A stretch of DNA of 64,000 nucleotides, from assembly GCF_000802965.1 (NCBI RefSeq), contig NZ_JSAK01000027.1:89505-153504 (forward strand), read 5' to 3'. The notes beneath the pieces are model-generated. The model was not told the origin of the DNA. It ran no database searches and saw only the letters and a list, made by a program, of their open reading frames with translations. Position numbers and translations under genes: made by a program. Origin of the DNA: Pseudomonas fluorescens. GTDB lineage: Bacteria > Pseudomonadota > Gammaproteobacteria > Pseudomonadales > Pseudomonadaceae. Every line of letters starts with the position of its first letter. Positions within the stretch are counted from its first letter, which is position 1. Below are positions 17,085-26,600 of this stretch, piece after piece.

Positions 17085-18089
17085 ATGACTAATCAGACCA
17101 ATCGCCAATTCCTGCTCGCCAAACGTCCTGTGGGCGCAGCAACCCGCGAGACATTCACCTATCAGGAAGTACCGGTTGGCGAGCCGGCGGCGGGTCAGAT
17201 TCTGGTCAAGAACGAATACCTGTCCCTGGACCCGGCCATGCGTGGCTGGATGAACGAGGGCAAGTCCTACATCCCGCCGGTCGGCCTTGGCGAGGTGATG
17301 CGCGCGCTGGGTGTAGGCAAAGTCGTGGCTTCGAACAATCCGGGTTTTGCGGTCGGGGACTACGTCAACGGCGCGCTGGGGGTGCAGGACTACTTCCTCG
17401 GTGAGCCCCGCGGGTTCTACAAAGTCGATCCGAATCTGGCACCGCTGCCGCGTTATCTGTCGGCACTGGGCATGACCGGCATGACCGCGTACTTTGCCCT
17501 GCTCGACGTCGGTGCACCGAAAGCCGGCGATACCGTGGTGCTGTCGGGCGCGGCCGGCGCTGTGGGCAGCATTGCCGGGCAAATCGCCAAGATCAAGGGT
17601 TGCCGGGTGGTCGGCATCGCCGGTGGTGCGGACAAGTGCAAGTTCCTGATTGATGAACTGGGCTTCGACGGCGTCATCGACTACAAGAACGAAGACGTCA
17701 TCGCCGGCCTCAAGCGCGAATGCCCGAAAGGCGTGGATGTGTATTTCGATAACGTCGGCGGCGATATTCTCGACGCGGTACTGAGCCGCTTGAACATGAA
17801 GGCGCGGGTAGTGATCTGCGGCGCCATCAGCCAGTACAACAACAAGGAAGCGGTCAAAGGCCCGGCCAACTACCTGTCGTTGCTGGTCAACCGTGCGCGC
17901 ATGGAAGGCTTCGTGGTAATGGATTACGCCGCCCAATTCGCTGCCGCCGGGCAGGAAATGGCCGGCTGGATGGCCAAGGGTCAGCTCAAGAGCAAGGAAG
18001 ACATCGTCGAAGGACTGGAGACGTTCCCGGAGACGCTGATGAAATTGTTCAGCGGGGAGAATTTCGGCAAGTTGGTGTTGAAGGTTTAA
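17085..18089 (+). CDS. NADP-dependent oxidoreductase (zinc-independent MDR, CurA/leukotriene B4 DH type)
   Basis: Medium-chain reductase of 334 residues from the group that reduces alpha,beta-unsaturated ketones and aldehydes with NADPH. It has no zinc ligands and shows the nucleotide-binding motif LSGAAGAVGSIAGQIAK near 151-167. Other family blocks are SLDPAMRGWM near 49-58 and FDNVGGDILD in the C-terminal half. The ATG at 17085 is preferred; an in-frame GTG lies three codons earlier and neither has a strong Shine-Dalgarno. The physiological substrate is unknown. Confidence 0.92.
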   Translation: MTNQTNRQFLLAKRPVGAATRETFTYQEVPVGEPAAGQILVKNEYLSLDPAMRGWMNEGKSYIPPVGLGEVMRALGVGKVVASNNPGFAVGDYVNGALGVQDYFLGEPRGFYKVDPNLAPLPRYLSALGMTGMTAYFALLDVGAPKAGDTVVLSGAAGAVGSIAGQIAKIKGCRVVGIAGGADKCKFLIDELGFDGVIDYKNEDVIAGLKRECPKGVDVYFDNVGGDILDAVLSRLNMKARVVICGAISQYNNKEAVKGPANYLSLLVNRARMEGFVVMDYAAQFAAAGQEMAGWMAKGQLKSKEDIVEGLETFPETLMKLFSGENFGKLVLKV

Positions 18090-18095
18090 CCCCAA

Positions 18096-18184
18096 CCTGT
18101 AGGAGCCGGCGTGCTGGCGATGGCCTCACCGCGGTGGTTCAGGTGAACCGTGGTGAGGCTATCGCCAGCAAGCCGGCTCCTACA
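18096..18184. repeat. REP pair
   Basis: Inverted pair CCTGTAGGAGCCGGCGTGCTGG / CCAGCAAGCCGGCTCCTACA between the convergent MDR and pyrF genes; it may also act as a transcript-end structure. Confidence 0.85.
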
Positions 18185-18191
18185 AGTTATC

Positions 18192-18890
18192 TCAGGCCAG
18201 TTCGGCGACTACGGAAGCCAACGCCTTCGCCGGATCGGCCGCCTGGCTGATCGGACGGCCAATCACAAGGTAATCAGAACCGGCATCCAGCGCCTGACGC
18301 GGGGTCAGGATGCGGCGCTGATCGTCCTGGGCGCTGCCCGCCGGGCGAATCCCCGGGGTGACCAATTGCAGCGACGGGTGCGCCGATTTCAGAGCCTGGG
18401 CTTCCAGAGCCGAGCACACCAGACCGTCCATCCCGGCTTTTTCCGCCAGTGCGGCCAGACGCAGCACCTGCTCCTGCGGCTCGATGTCCAGACCAATGCC
18501 TGCCAGGTCCTCACGCTCCATGCTGGTCAGCACGGTCACGCCGATCAGCAATGGTTGCGGACCGCTGCGCTTGTCCAGCACTTCACGGCACGCCGCCATC
18601 ATGCGCAGGCCACCGGAACAGTGCACGTTGACCATCCACACGCCCATCTCTGCAGCCGCCTTTACGGCCATCGCGGTGGTGTTCGGGATATCGTGGAACT
18701 TGAGGTCCAGGAACACTTCGAAGCCCTTGTCACGCAGGGTGCCAACGATTTCCGAGGCGCAGCTGGTGAACAGTTCTTTACCGACTTTGACCCGGCACAG
18801 CTTCGGGTCCAACTGATCGGCCAGCTTCAGTGCGGCGTCACGGGTGGGGAAATCCAGGGCGACGATGATAGGAGTCTGGCAGGCGGACAT
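18192..18890 (-). CDS. pyrF: Orotidine 5'-phosphate decarboxylase
   Basis: Catalyses OMP to UMP, the last step of de novo pyrimidine synthesis. The 232-residue protein has the catalytic DLKFHDIPNT block (Asp62, Lys64, Asp67), substrate-binding VTVLTSM, and the phosphate loop region TPGIRP with IGRPI near the C-terminus. The length matches bacterial PyrF (about 230). The start at 18890 is the first Met before the first beta strand (TPIIVALDF). It is a single gene, ending against a REP pair. Confidence 0.97.
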   Translation of the reverse strand: MSACQTPIIVALDFPTRDAALKLADQLDPKLCRVKVGKELFTSCASEIVGTLRDKGFEVFLDLKFHDIPNTTAMAVKAAAEMGVWMVNVHCSGGLRMMAACREVLDKRSGPQPLLIGVTVLTSMEREDLAGIGLDIEPQEQVLRLAALAEKAGMDGLVCSALEAQALKSAHPSLQLVTPGIRPAGSAQDDQRRILTPRQALDAGSDYLVIGRPISQAADPAKALASVVAELA

Positions 18891-19017
18891 GAGTGGGCTC
18901 TCAGGCAAGTCGAAATCGGCGCGCATTGTAGCGGAACCAGCGCGGCTGCGGGACCCGATGATCGGTAAATCGTCGAGAATGCCCAGGCAAGACTAGCCGC
19001 TGGCGCAATTGTGTCGA

Positions 19018-19027
19018 GTTCGGTACA
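19018..19027 (-). promoter_or_regulatory. TGTACCGAAC motif upstream of response regulator
   Basis: The minus strand reads TGTACCGAAC, the same 10-mer that forms half of the palindrome upstream of the EF-hand gene (21077-21086). It lies about 145 bp before the response-regulator start. The rest of the 281-bp gap shows no gene. Confidence 0.35.
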
Positions 19028-19171
19028 TACCCGACACGCCCACAACACCCTTTACCGCTACCCTCGGCAGCCGCAACACGCCCTTACAGCACTTCCCGCC
19101 TCCGGGCCGGACGCCTATGCTGAAGCCACAACCTCGCAGCCTATCTTTGTGGTTGGCAGCCTACCTGGCAG

Positions 19172-19942
19172 ATGAACGCACGCATGCACAACACCCTCGC
19201 TCCTGTGAATGACGATCAAAAAGCGCCCGGCGACGACAAACGCTGGAGCATTCGCGCCCTGATCGTCGACGATGACGTCCCGATCCGTGAACTGATGATC
19301 GATTACCTGGCCCGCTTCAACATTCACGCCAGCGGCGTCACCGATGGCGCCGCCATGCGCCTGGCCCTGCAAGCCGAGCATTTCGATGTGGTGGTGCTCG
19401 ACCTGATGCTGCCCGGCGAAGACGGGTTGTCGCTGTGCCGTTGGCTGCGCGCCGAGTCGGACATCCCGATCCTGATGCTCACCGCCCGTTGCGAACCCAC
19501 CGACCGGATCATCGGCCTGGAACTGGGTGCCGACGACTACATGGCCAAGCCATTCGAGCCACGTGAACTGGTCGCGCGCATCCAGACCATCCTGCGCCGG
19601 GTGCGCGACGATCGCAGTGAACAGCGGGCGAACATCCGTTTCGACAACTGGCGCCTGAACAGCGTGCTGCGCCAGTTGATTGCCGCCGATGGTCTGGTGG
19701 TGCCGCTGTCCAACGCCGAGTTCCGCCTGTTGTGGGTGTTCATCGAACGTCCACGCCGGGTGCTGAGTCGCGAACAGTTGCTGGATGCCGCTCGCGGTCG
19801 TTCGATCGAAGCCTTTGATCGCAGCATCGACCTGCTGGTCTCGCGCCTGCGGCAAAAACTGGGCGATGACCCGAAAGCCCCGCAGTTGATCAAAACTGTG
19901 CGCGGTGAAGGTTACCTGTTCGACGCCCGAGACATCGGCTGA
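19172..19942 (+). CDS. OmpR-family response regulator
   Basis: Two-component transcription factor of 256 residues. The receiver domain (about 28-140) has the acidic pocket Asp33-35, phosphoacceptor Asp77 (LDLMLPGEDG) and Lys126 (KPFEP). A winged-helix DNA-binding domain follows (about 160-250, ending TVRGEGYLFD). A roughly 25-residue N-terminal extension precedes the receiver, and an ATG at codon 5 is a possible alternative start. Its stop overlaps the kinase start by 1 bp (TGATG). The position after pyrF resembles the uncharacterised PA2881/PA2882 pair, from memory. Confidence 0.93.
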   Translation: MNARMHNTLAPVNDDQKAPGDDKRWSIRALIVDDDVPIRELMIDYLARFNIHASGVTDGAAMRLALQAEHFDVVVLDLMLPGEDGLSLCRWLRAESDIPILMLTARCEPTDRIIGLELGADDYMAKPFEPRELVARIQTILRRVRDDRSEQRANIRFDNWRLNSVLRQLIAADGLVVPLSNAEFRLLWVFIERPRRVLSREQLLDAARGRSIEAFDRSIDLLVSRLRQKLGDDPKAPQLIKTVRGEGYLFDARDIG

Positions 19943-20991
19943 TGCGCGGGCGCTTCGATACGCTGTTCGGCCGCCTGTTTGGCGTGTTGTTGGTGGCGAT
20001 TATCCTGGCGCACCTGCTGGCCTTTGCCTGGTTTCACTATTACGGCCCGCCACCGCCTCCCCCGCCGCCGGAGTTTTCCGAAAACTTCGACGGACAACGC
20101 CCGACAACCGATCCGCGTTTCGAAAATCGTCCGCCACGGCCGTGGTTTGGCGGGCCGATGGTGCCGCTGACCTTTCAATTGATCTCGCTGATCATCGCTG
20201 CCTGGTACGGGGCCAAACTGCTGAGCCGGCCGATCCAGCGCCTGAGTGACGCCGCTGAACGCCTGAGCGAGAACCTCGACAGTCCACCGCTGGAAGAGTC
20301 CGGTCCACGGGAGGCGCGGCAAGCGGCGCACACCTTCAACAAGATGCAACGCCGGATCATCGAGCAAGTGCAGCAGCGCTCGCGGATGCTCGGCGCGGTG
20401 TCCCATGACCTGCGCACGCCGCTGTCGCGGCTCAAGTTGCGGCTGGAGCAGATCGAAGACGACAAGTTGCAAGGCCAGATGCGTCAGGATCTGGACGACA
20501 TGATCAGCATGCTCGACGCCACCCTCACCTACCTGCACGAGCAGCGCACCAGCGAGCAACCGCAGTTGATGGACGTGCAGGCGCTGGTTGAATCCTTGAG
20601 CGAAAACGCCCAGGACCAGGGTGCCGACGTCCAGGCCAGCGGTCATTGCGCGCCGCTGCAAGTACAGCCGATGGCGTTGCGATCCTGCGTCAACAACTTG
20701 CTGGATAACGCTCTGCGCTATGCCGGGCAGGCGCTGATTACCATTGAAGACCATCGCGAGCAGTTGATTATTCGAGTGATCGACCATGGCCCGGGGATTG
20801 CGGAGGAACAGCGTGAAGCGGTGTTTGAACCGTTCTTTCGCCTGGAGGGTTCGCGCAATCGCAACTCCGGTGGCGTCGGTTTGGGCATGACCATCGCCCG
20901 CGAGGCGGCAGAGCGAATGGACGGACAATTGAGCCTGGAAGAAACCCCGGGGGGCGGGTTGACGGCGGTTATTCGCCTGCCGCGCTCCTGA
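19942..20991 (+). CDS. Sensor histidine kinase with proline-rich periplasmic loop
   Basis: Membrane kinase (349 residues) partner of the preceding regulator. TM1 is at about 10-32, a short periplasmic loop at 33-73, TM2 at about 74-94, then HAMP, the dimerisation box with His155 (AVSHDLRTP) and an HATPase domain (NNLLDNALRYA, DHGPGI, GGVGLGMTI). The loop holds eight consecutive prolines (36-43) and no recognised sensor fold, so the signal may be sensed within the membrane or through a partner. An EF-hand protein gene lies 186 bp downstream. Confidence 0.92.
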   Translation: MRGRFDTLFGRLFGVLLVAIILAHLLAFAWFHYYGPPPPPPPPEFSENFDGQRPTTDPRFENRPPRPWFGGPMVPLTFQLISLIIAAWYGAKLLSRPIQRLSDAAERLSENLDSPPLEESGPREARQAAHTFNKMQRRIIEQVQQRSRMLGAVSHDLRTPLSRLKLRLEQIEDDKLQGQMRQDLDDMISMLDATLTYLHEQRTSEQPQLMDVQALVESLSENAQDQGADVQASGHCAPLQVQPMALRSCVNNLLDNALRYAGQALITIEDHREQLIIRVIDHGPGIAEEQREAVFEPFFRLEGSRNRNSGGVGLGMTIAREAAERMDGQLSLEETPGGGLTAVIRLPRS

Positions 20992-20994
20992 CGT

Positions 20995-21073
20995 AAAAAG
21001 ATCGCAGCCTGCGGCAGCTCCTACATGGAAATGCGATCCCCTGTAGGAGCTGCCGCAGGCTGCGATCTTTTTT
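20995..21073. repeat. Long inverted repeat (GATCGCAGCCT REP family)
   Basis: Near-perfect inverted repeat: AAAAAGATCGCAGCCTGCGG... pairs with its complement across a 17-bp centre. It ends in T6 and probably also terminates the kinase transcript. Members recur at 23494, 55801 and 60113. Confidence 0.85.
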
Positions 21074-21076
21074 CTG

Positions 21077-21092
21077 TGTACCGAACGGTACA
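21077..21092. promoter_or_regulatory. Palindrome upstream of EF-hand gene
   Basis: Perfect dyad TGTACCG-AA-CGGTACA, 85 bp before the EF-hand gene start. It shares a 10-mer with the region upstream of the neighbouring response regulator. The dyad form would also suit a TetR-type repressor. Confidence 0.45.
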
Positions 21093-21177
21093 AACCCCAC
21101 ATACCCACGACAACTTGCCCCTTGAGGCTGCATAAGCCGGTGCACCAACCGGTTTTCCATTCCAAGGAGTGAGCCCA

Positions 21178-22023
21178 ATGATTGGTAGCGTCAGCAACTA
21201 CACGAGCTATACCGGCACCAGTAGCACCTCAACCAGCAGCGCCCGCTCGCAACAGTTCCAAAAAGAGCTGCTCGCCAAACTGGATACCAACACCGATGGT
21301 TCGGTGGATCAGGATGAACTCAAGAGTGCGTTGTCGCAGAAGAGCGATGACGGCCTGCTGGTCAGCCTGAGCAAGAACTTCGCCGACCTGGACAGCGACG
21401 ACAGTGGCGACCTGAGCAGCGAAGAGATGGCTGCGATGGCTTCCCCGCCACCGCCGCCACGGGACGAGGCGCCGGACACCGAACTGGCTGACGCATTGAT
21501 CAGTGCCCTGGACGCCGATGGCGACGGCGCCATCAGCAGCGATGAGCTGAGCAGCGGCCTGACCAGTGCTGGCAGCAGCGCCGACACCAGTGAAGTCTTC
21601 TCGGCACTGGACAAGAATGAAGACGGCACCATCAGCAAGGACGAACTCGCCGCCAGCCTTGCGCCCCCACCGCCTCCGCCACAGCAGGCGTCCAGCGACG
21701 AACTGTTCAGCAGCTTCGACGCCGACAGTGACGGCAGCGTCAGCGCCACCGAACTGACCAGCGCATTACAGTCGGGCGATTCATCGACCAGCACCGACAC
21801 CAGCGCGGCCTTGCTCAAGGTACTCGATAGCGACAGCAGCGGCGGTGTCAGCAGCGATGAACTCAAAGCTGCCCTGCAAGCCGGGCGGGAGCAAAACATC
21901 GACAGCGCCACCGCTCAGTCAACCACCAGCGAAGCCCTGAAGAAAATGATCGCCAACCTGAGCAAGCAGTATTCGCTCGACAACGTGGCGAGCGTGGGCA
22001 AGTACTTGAACGAAGCGACCTGA
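21178..22023 (+). CDS. Multi-EF-hand calcium-binding protein
   Basis: A 281-residue acidic protein with six EF-hand-like loops: DTNTDGSVDQDEL, DSDDSGDLSSEEM, DADGDGAISSDEL, DKNEDGTISKDEL, DADSDGSVSATEL and DSDSSGGVSSDEL. They are arranged in pairs separated by polyproline linkers (PPPPPPRDE and PPPPPPPQQ). The Ser/Thr-rich N-terminus is not a classical signal peptide. It resembles the XopAW-like EF-hand family. The ATG at 21178 is set by AAGGAG 8 nt upstream; the GTG at 21169 overlaps that site. The calcium role is inferred. Confidence 0.88.
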   Translation: MIGSVSNYTSYTGTSSTSTSSARSQQFQKELLAKLDTNTDGSVDQDELKSALSQKSDDGLLVSLSKNFADLDSDDSGDLSSEEMAAMASPPPPPRDEAPDTELADALISALDADGDGAISSDELSSGLTSAGSSADTSEVFSALDKNEDGTISKDELAASLAPPPPPPQQASSDELFSSFDADSDGSVSATELTSALQSGDSSTSTDTSAALLKVLDSDSSGGVSSDELKAALQAGREQNIDSATAQSTTSEALKKMIANLSKQYSLDNVASVGKYLNEAT

Positions 22024-22041
22024 AGTTCCACCTGAAACAAA

Positions 22042-22132
22042 TGTGGGAGCTAGCGTGCTGGTGATAGCGGTGGGTCAACCAACTTTAATGTTGAATGACA
22101 CACCGCTATCGCCAGCAGGCTAGCTCCCACAG
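22042..22132. repeat. REP pair (GTGGGAGCTAGC variant)
   Basis: Inverted pair ATGTGGGAGCTAGCGTGCTGG and CCAGCAGGCTAGCTCCCACA between the convergent EF-hand and KAS III-like genes. Confidence 0.83.
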
Positions 22133-22153
22133 GTTTTCGGCTGGGCCGCTAAC

Positions 22154-23275
22154 TCAGCGCTTGCGCAGAATCACGCTACCAATCGAGTAACCGGCGCCGA
22201 ACGAGCTGAGCACCGCCAACGAACCGGCGGGCAGATCGTCCTGATTCTTGTGAAAGGCAATCACGGAACCGGCGGAGCTGGTGTTGGCGTAGGTGTCGAG
22301 AATCACCGGTGCTTCCTGTTCGGTGGCGTCGCGACCCAGCAGTTTCTTGACGATCAGGTGGTTCATGCTGAGGTTGGCCTGGTGCAGCCAGAAGCGCTTC
22401 ACGTCGCTGACGTTGAGCTGGTTCTCTTCCAGGTGCGTCGCGACCAGTTCGGCCACCATCGGGCACACATCGCGGAATACCTTGCGGCCTTCCTGGACGA
22501 ACAGTTTGTCCTTGGCACCGATGCCCTCTTCCGCCGCGCGGTTGAGGAAGCCAAAGTTGTTACGGATGTTGTTGGAGAACTTGGTCAGCAGCTTGGTGCT
22601 GACGATGTCGAACTGGTACTGGGACGTCGCCAGCTCGGCACGTTCGATGATCACCGCAGTCGCGGCGTCGCCGAAGATGAAGTGGCTGTCACGGTCGCGG
22701 AAGTTCAGGTGACCGGTGCAGACTTCCGGGTTGACCATCAAAATCGCCCGGGCCTGGCCCAGCTGGATGCTGTTGGCGGCGGTCTGGATGCCGAAGGTCG
22801 CCGAGGAACACGCCACGTTCATGTCAAAACCGAAACCCTGGATGCCCAGCGCTTCCTGAACTTCGATGGCAATGGCCGGGTAGGCGCGTTGCAGGTTGGA
22901 GCAAGCGACGATCACGCCGTCGATGTCCGCTGCGGTCTTGCCGGCGCGTTGCAGGGCTTGCTCAGCCGCGCCGATCGCCATCTGGCACAACACCGACCAT
23001 TCGTCGTTCGAACGCTCCGGCAGGCGTGGCGCCATGCGTTGCGGGTCGAGGATGCCGTCCTTGTCCATGACAAAACGGCTCTTGATGCCAGAGGCTTTTT
23101 CGATGAACGCTGCGCTGGACTCGGTCAACGCTTCGACTTCACCGCGTGCGATGGCGTCGGCGTTATCGGCGTTGAATTGCGCCACATACGTATTGAAAGA
23201 CTGCACCAGCTCTTCGTTGGAGATGCTGTTGGCCGGGGTGTACAGGCCGGTGCCGCTGATGACGACGTTATGCAT
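22154..23275 (-). CDS. Beta-ketoacyl-ACP synthase III family protein
   Basis: FabH-like condensing enzyme of 373 residues, longer than housekeeping FabH (about 320). The full catalytic triad is present: Cys156 (NVACSSAT), His298 (LHQANLSMN) and Asn331 (YANTSSAGS). It resembles PA3286 of P. aeruginosa, reported to shunt octanoyl-CoA from beta-oxidation into fatty-acid synthesis; this link is from memory. The start at 23275 begins the core fold (MHNVVISGTGLYTP). A 15-bp palindrome lies 67 bp upstream. Alternative: a KAS III that makes a secondary metabolite. Confidence 0.9.
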   Translation of the reverse strand: MHNVVISGTGLYTPANSISNEELVQSFNTYVAQFNADNADAIARGEVEALTESSAAFIEKASGIKSRFVMDKDGILDPQRMAPRLPERSNDEWSVLCQMAIGAAEQALQRAGKTAADIDGVIVACSNLQRAYPAIAIEVQEALGIQGFGFDMNVACSSATFGIQTAANSIQLGQARAILMVNPEVCTGHLNFRDRDSHFIFGDAATAVIIERAELATSQYQFDIVSTKLLTKFSNNIRNNFGFLNRAAEEGIGAKDKLFVQEGRKVFRDVCPMVAELVATHLEENQLNVSDVKRFWLHQANLSMNHLIVKKLLGRDATEQEAPVILDTYANTSSAGSVIAFHKNQDDLPAGSLAVLSSFGAGYSIGSVILRKR

Positions 23276-23341
23276 GGTCGTGTCTCTAATCTGTTCAGGC
23301 AGAAAGCATTGGCACCGACGTACCAATACACAAAGGGTTCG

Positions 23342-23356
23342 TTCCCGTGACGGGAA
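23342..23356. promoter_or_regulatory. Palindrome upstream of KAS III-like gene
   Basis: Perfect dyad TTCCCG-TGA-CGGGAA. A second, wider inverted repeat, GCGTTTAT / ATAAACGC, lies further upstream at 23422-23453. Both are in the 340-bp gap before hrpA, with no gene between, and could be operator sites. Confidence 0.45.
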
Positions 23357-23493
23357 AGCCAACCTGGCATCGCTTTATTCCGTACCGCCCGAACCCTGAG
23401 AGGCTCAAAACCGCGGGGCCGGCGTTTATAGGCGCGAAGTTTGCCATAAACGCGAGATTTTGGCCCCTTATTGCTGGGTGAAACACCGCTCAC

Positions 23494-23574
23494 CCTGTAG
23501 GAGCTGCCGCAGGCTGCGATCTTTTGATTTTAAAAACAAAGATCAAAAGATCGCAGCCTCCGGCAGCTCCCACA
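23494..23574. repeat. Inverted repeat (GATCGCAGCCT REP family)
   Basis: Arms CCTGTAGGAGCTGCCGCAGG and AGATCGCAGCCTCCGGCAGC around an AT-rich centre, just beyond the 3' end of hrpA. Confidence 0.83.
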
Positions 23575-23615
23575 GTAAATCCCAGTGGGTCATGGGAGTC
23601 GCGAAGGAGTCGGGA

Positions 23616-26600
23616 TCACGGCTCGACCTGGGTCCACTGCTTGTTCAGACGCTTGTCGGAGATCGGCACTTTGGTGCCCAACTGCTGGGCGAACAGCGAC
23701 ACCCGGTATTCCTCCAGCCACCAGCGATACAGCTCCAGTTGCGGATCGCGTTTGCCTTCCTGGGCGTGCTTGTTGGCGCGGGTCTGGTATTGCGTCCACA
23801 GGCCAGACAGTTCGCCGGCCCAGACCCGATCCCGCTGCACCTGAGCGCCAATTTTCTCGAAACGCTGCTCGACCGCTTTCAGATAACGCGGCAACTCCTT
23901 GAGCCATTGCATCGGCGTTTCCCGGACAAACCCCGGGTACACCAGATGACTGAGCTGCTGCTTGATGTCGTTCAAGGCCACGGCTTGCGCCAGATCGATC
24001 TTGCCCTTGAAGCGTTTCTGCAAACCGTGCCAGAGCTTGAGGATGTCCAAAGTCAGCTTCGCCAGACGCTCGGCGTGCTCGGTCCAGGCGCCGCGCTTGC
24101 GTTCGGCCAGGGACGCCAATGCGGCGCCATCGCGGGGCAACGGGTCTTCGCCGTCGAGGATGCAGCTGTCGAGGCTGGCCAGCAGAATGTCTTCCACCAG
24201 CGCATCCACGCGCCCGAGGTCGCGATACAGCAGGCCGAGTTCGGTCAGGCCCGGCAACTTGCCGCGCAGGAACTTCGCCGGTTCCGCCAGTTGCTGCATC
24301 AACAAACGCTGCAAGGCGCGACGATGCTGGAATTCGGCTTCGGCCGGCGTCGAGAAGCGCCCTTCCTTGACCGTACCCGCCTCTTCCACCAGCGCCGGAT
24401 ACACCGTCATCGACAGCCCGGCGATCTTCTGCTGGGTTCTCTCGGCCACGGCAGCAAACACTTTTGGCTCGACCGGTTGCTGACTTTTCGCGGTTTGCGG
24501 CACGGCCAACGCAGCCTGGCTCGCCTCGGCAAAACGCGCGGTCAGCTCGGCCAGATCGCGACCTTCGCCGAGGAACTTGCCTTGGGCGTCGACGATTTCC
24601 AGGTTCATCCGCAGATGGCTTTCAACCTGCTGCGCTGCCTCGCTCCAGGCTTCGTCGCTGACGCGGGCACCGGTCATGCGCAGCAACTCGCGACCCAACG
24701 CCTGAGGCAACGAGCCCTCGGCGAAGGTCATGCGTTGCAATGCAGCTTTGACGAAGTCCGGCACCGGCACGAAGCTCTTGCGCAGAGCCTTGGGCAGGTT
24801 ACGCACCAGGGCAATGCACTTGGCTTCAATGACACCCGGCACCAGCCATTCCAGACGCTCCGGCGGCAGCATCGGCAACAGCGGTGCCGGCACGCGCAAC
24901 GTCACGCCATCACGCGGATGGTTCGGTTCGAAGTGGTAGCTCAGGGCCAATTCCAGATCGCCGATGTGCAGGGTGTCCGGATAATGCTGGGCGGTGACTT
25001 CACTGGCCTCACGGGCCAGCACGTCTTCCTCGCGCATGATCAGCAGCTGCGGGTCTTTCTGACTGTTGATCCGATACCAGCTGTCAAAAGTCGCCGTTTG
25101 GTGAATCTCTGCCGGCAGGCGTGCATCGTAGAAGGCGTACAGGGTTTCTTCGTCGGCCAAAATGTCGCGACGGCGGGCCTTGGCTTCCAGTTCGTCGAGT
25201 TGTTCCAGCAATTGCTTGTTGGCGGTCAGGCACTTGGCTTTGGACTGGATTTCGCCACGCACCAGCGCTTCGCGGATGAACAGTTCGCGGGACACCACCG
25301 GGTCGACCGGGCCGTAATGCACCGGCCGGCGACCGACCACGATCAAGCCGAACAGGGTGATCTGCTCGAAGGCCACGACCTGGCCACGCTTCTTCTCCCA
25401 ATGGGGTTCGAAGTGGTTTTTCTTGATCAGGTGCCCGGCCAGCGGTTCGATCCAGTCGGCATCGATCTTCGCCACCATCCGCGCGTAGAGCTTGGTGGTT
25501 TCCACCAGTTCGGCAGTCATCAGCCATTGTGGGCGCTTCTTGCCAATGCCCGACGACGGATGAATCCAGAAGCGCCGCTGACGGGCGCCAAGGTAGTCGC
25601 CATCTTCGGTTTTCTGGCCGATCTGACTCAGCAACCCGACGAGCACCGCTTTGTGCAGCTTCGGATAATCCGCCGGTTCTTTGTTGAGGCTCAGCTGCAT
25701 GTCGCGGCAGATCAGGCTCAATTGACGATGGGAATCGCGCCACTCACGCAGGCGCAGGTAATTCAGGAAATTCTTGCGGCACCAATTACGCAGTGGACTG
25801 GCGGTCAATGCCTGACGCTGCTCTTCGAAACCGCGCCACAGATTGACCAGCCCGGCGAAGTCCGAGTCGACGTCTTTCCACTGGGCATGCGCCTGATCCG
25901 CCGCTTGCTGACGCTCCGGTGGACGCTCGCGTGGGTCCTGAATCGACATGGCGCTGGCGACGATCAGCACTTCCTGCAAGCTGCCAAGCTTGGCCGCTTC
26001 CAGCAACATGCGGCCCATGCGCGGGTCCACCGGCAGCCGCGCCAATTGGCGACCGAGCGGGGTCAGCTGGCTGTTGCGGTCCACCGCCGAAAGTTCTTGC
26101 AGCAGGTTGTAGCCGTCGCTGATGGCCTTGCCATCCGGCGGCTCGATAAACGGGAACGCGGTGACCTCACCGAGGCGCAGATGCAGCATCTGCAAAATAA
26201 CTGCCGCGAGGTTGGTCCGCAGGATCTCCGGATCAGTAAATTCCGGCCGTCCAAGGAAATCTTCTTCGCTGTACAGGCGCACGCAGATACCCGGCTCGAC
26301 CCGACCGCATCGGCCTTTACGCTGGTTGGCGCTGGCCTGGGAAATCGCTTCGATGGGCAGGCGCTGGACCTTGGCGCGGTAGCTGTAGCGGCTGATGCGT
26401 GCGGTGCCGCTGTCGATCACGTAGCGAATGCCCGGCACGGTCAGCGAGGTTTCCGCGACGTTGGTCGCCAGCACTACGCGGCGGCCAGGGTGCGACTGGA
26501 AAATCCGCTGTTGCTCGGCCGGCGACAGGCGCGCGTACAGCGGCAAGATTTCGGTGTGCTTGAGTTGCGCTTTGCGCAGCATGTCGGCTGCGTCGCGAAT

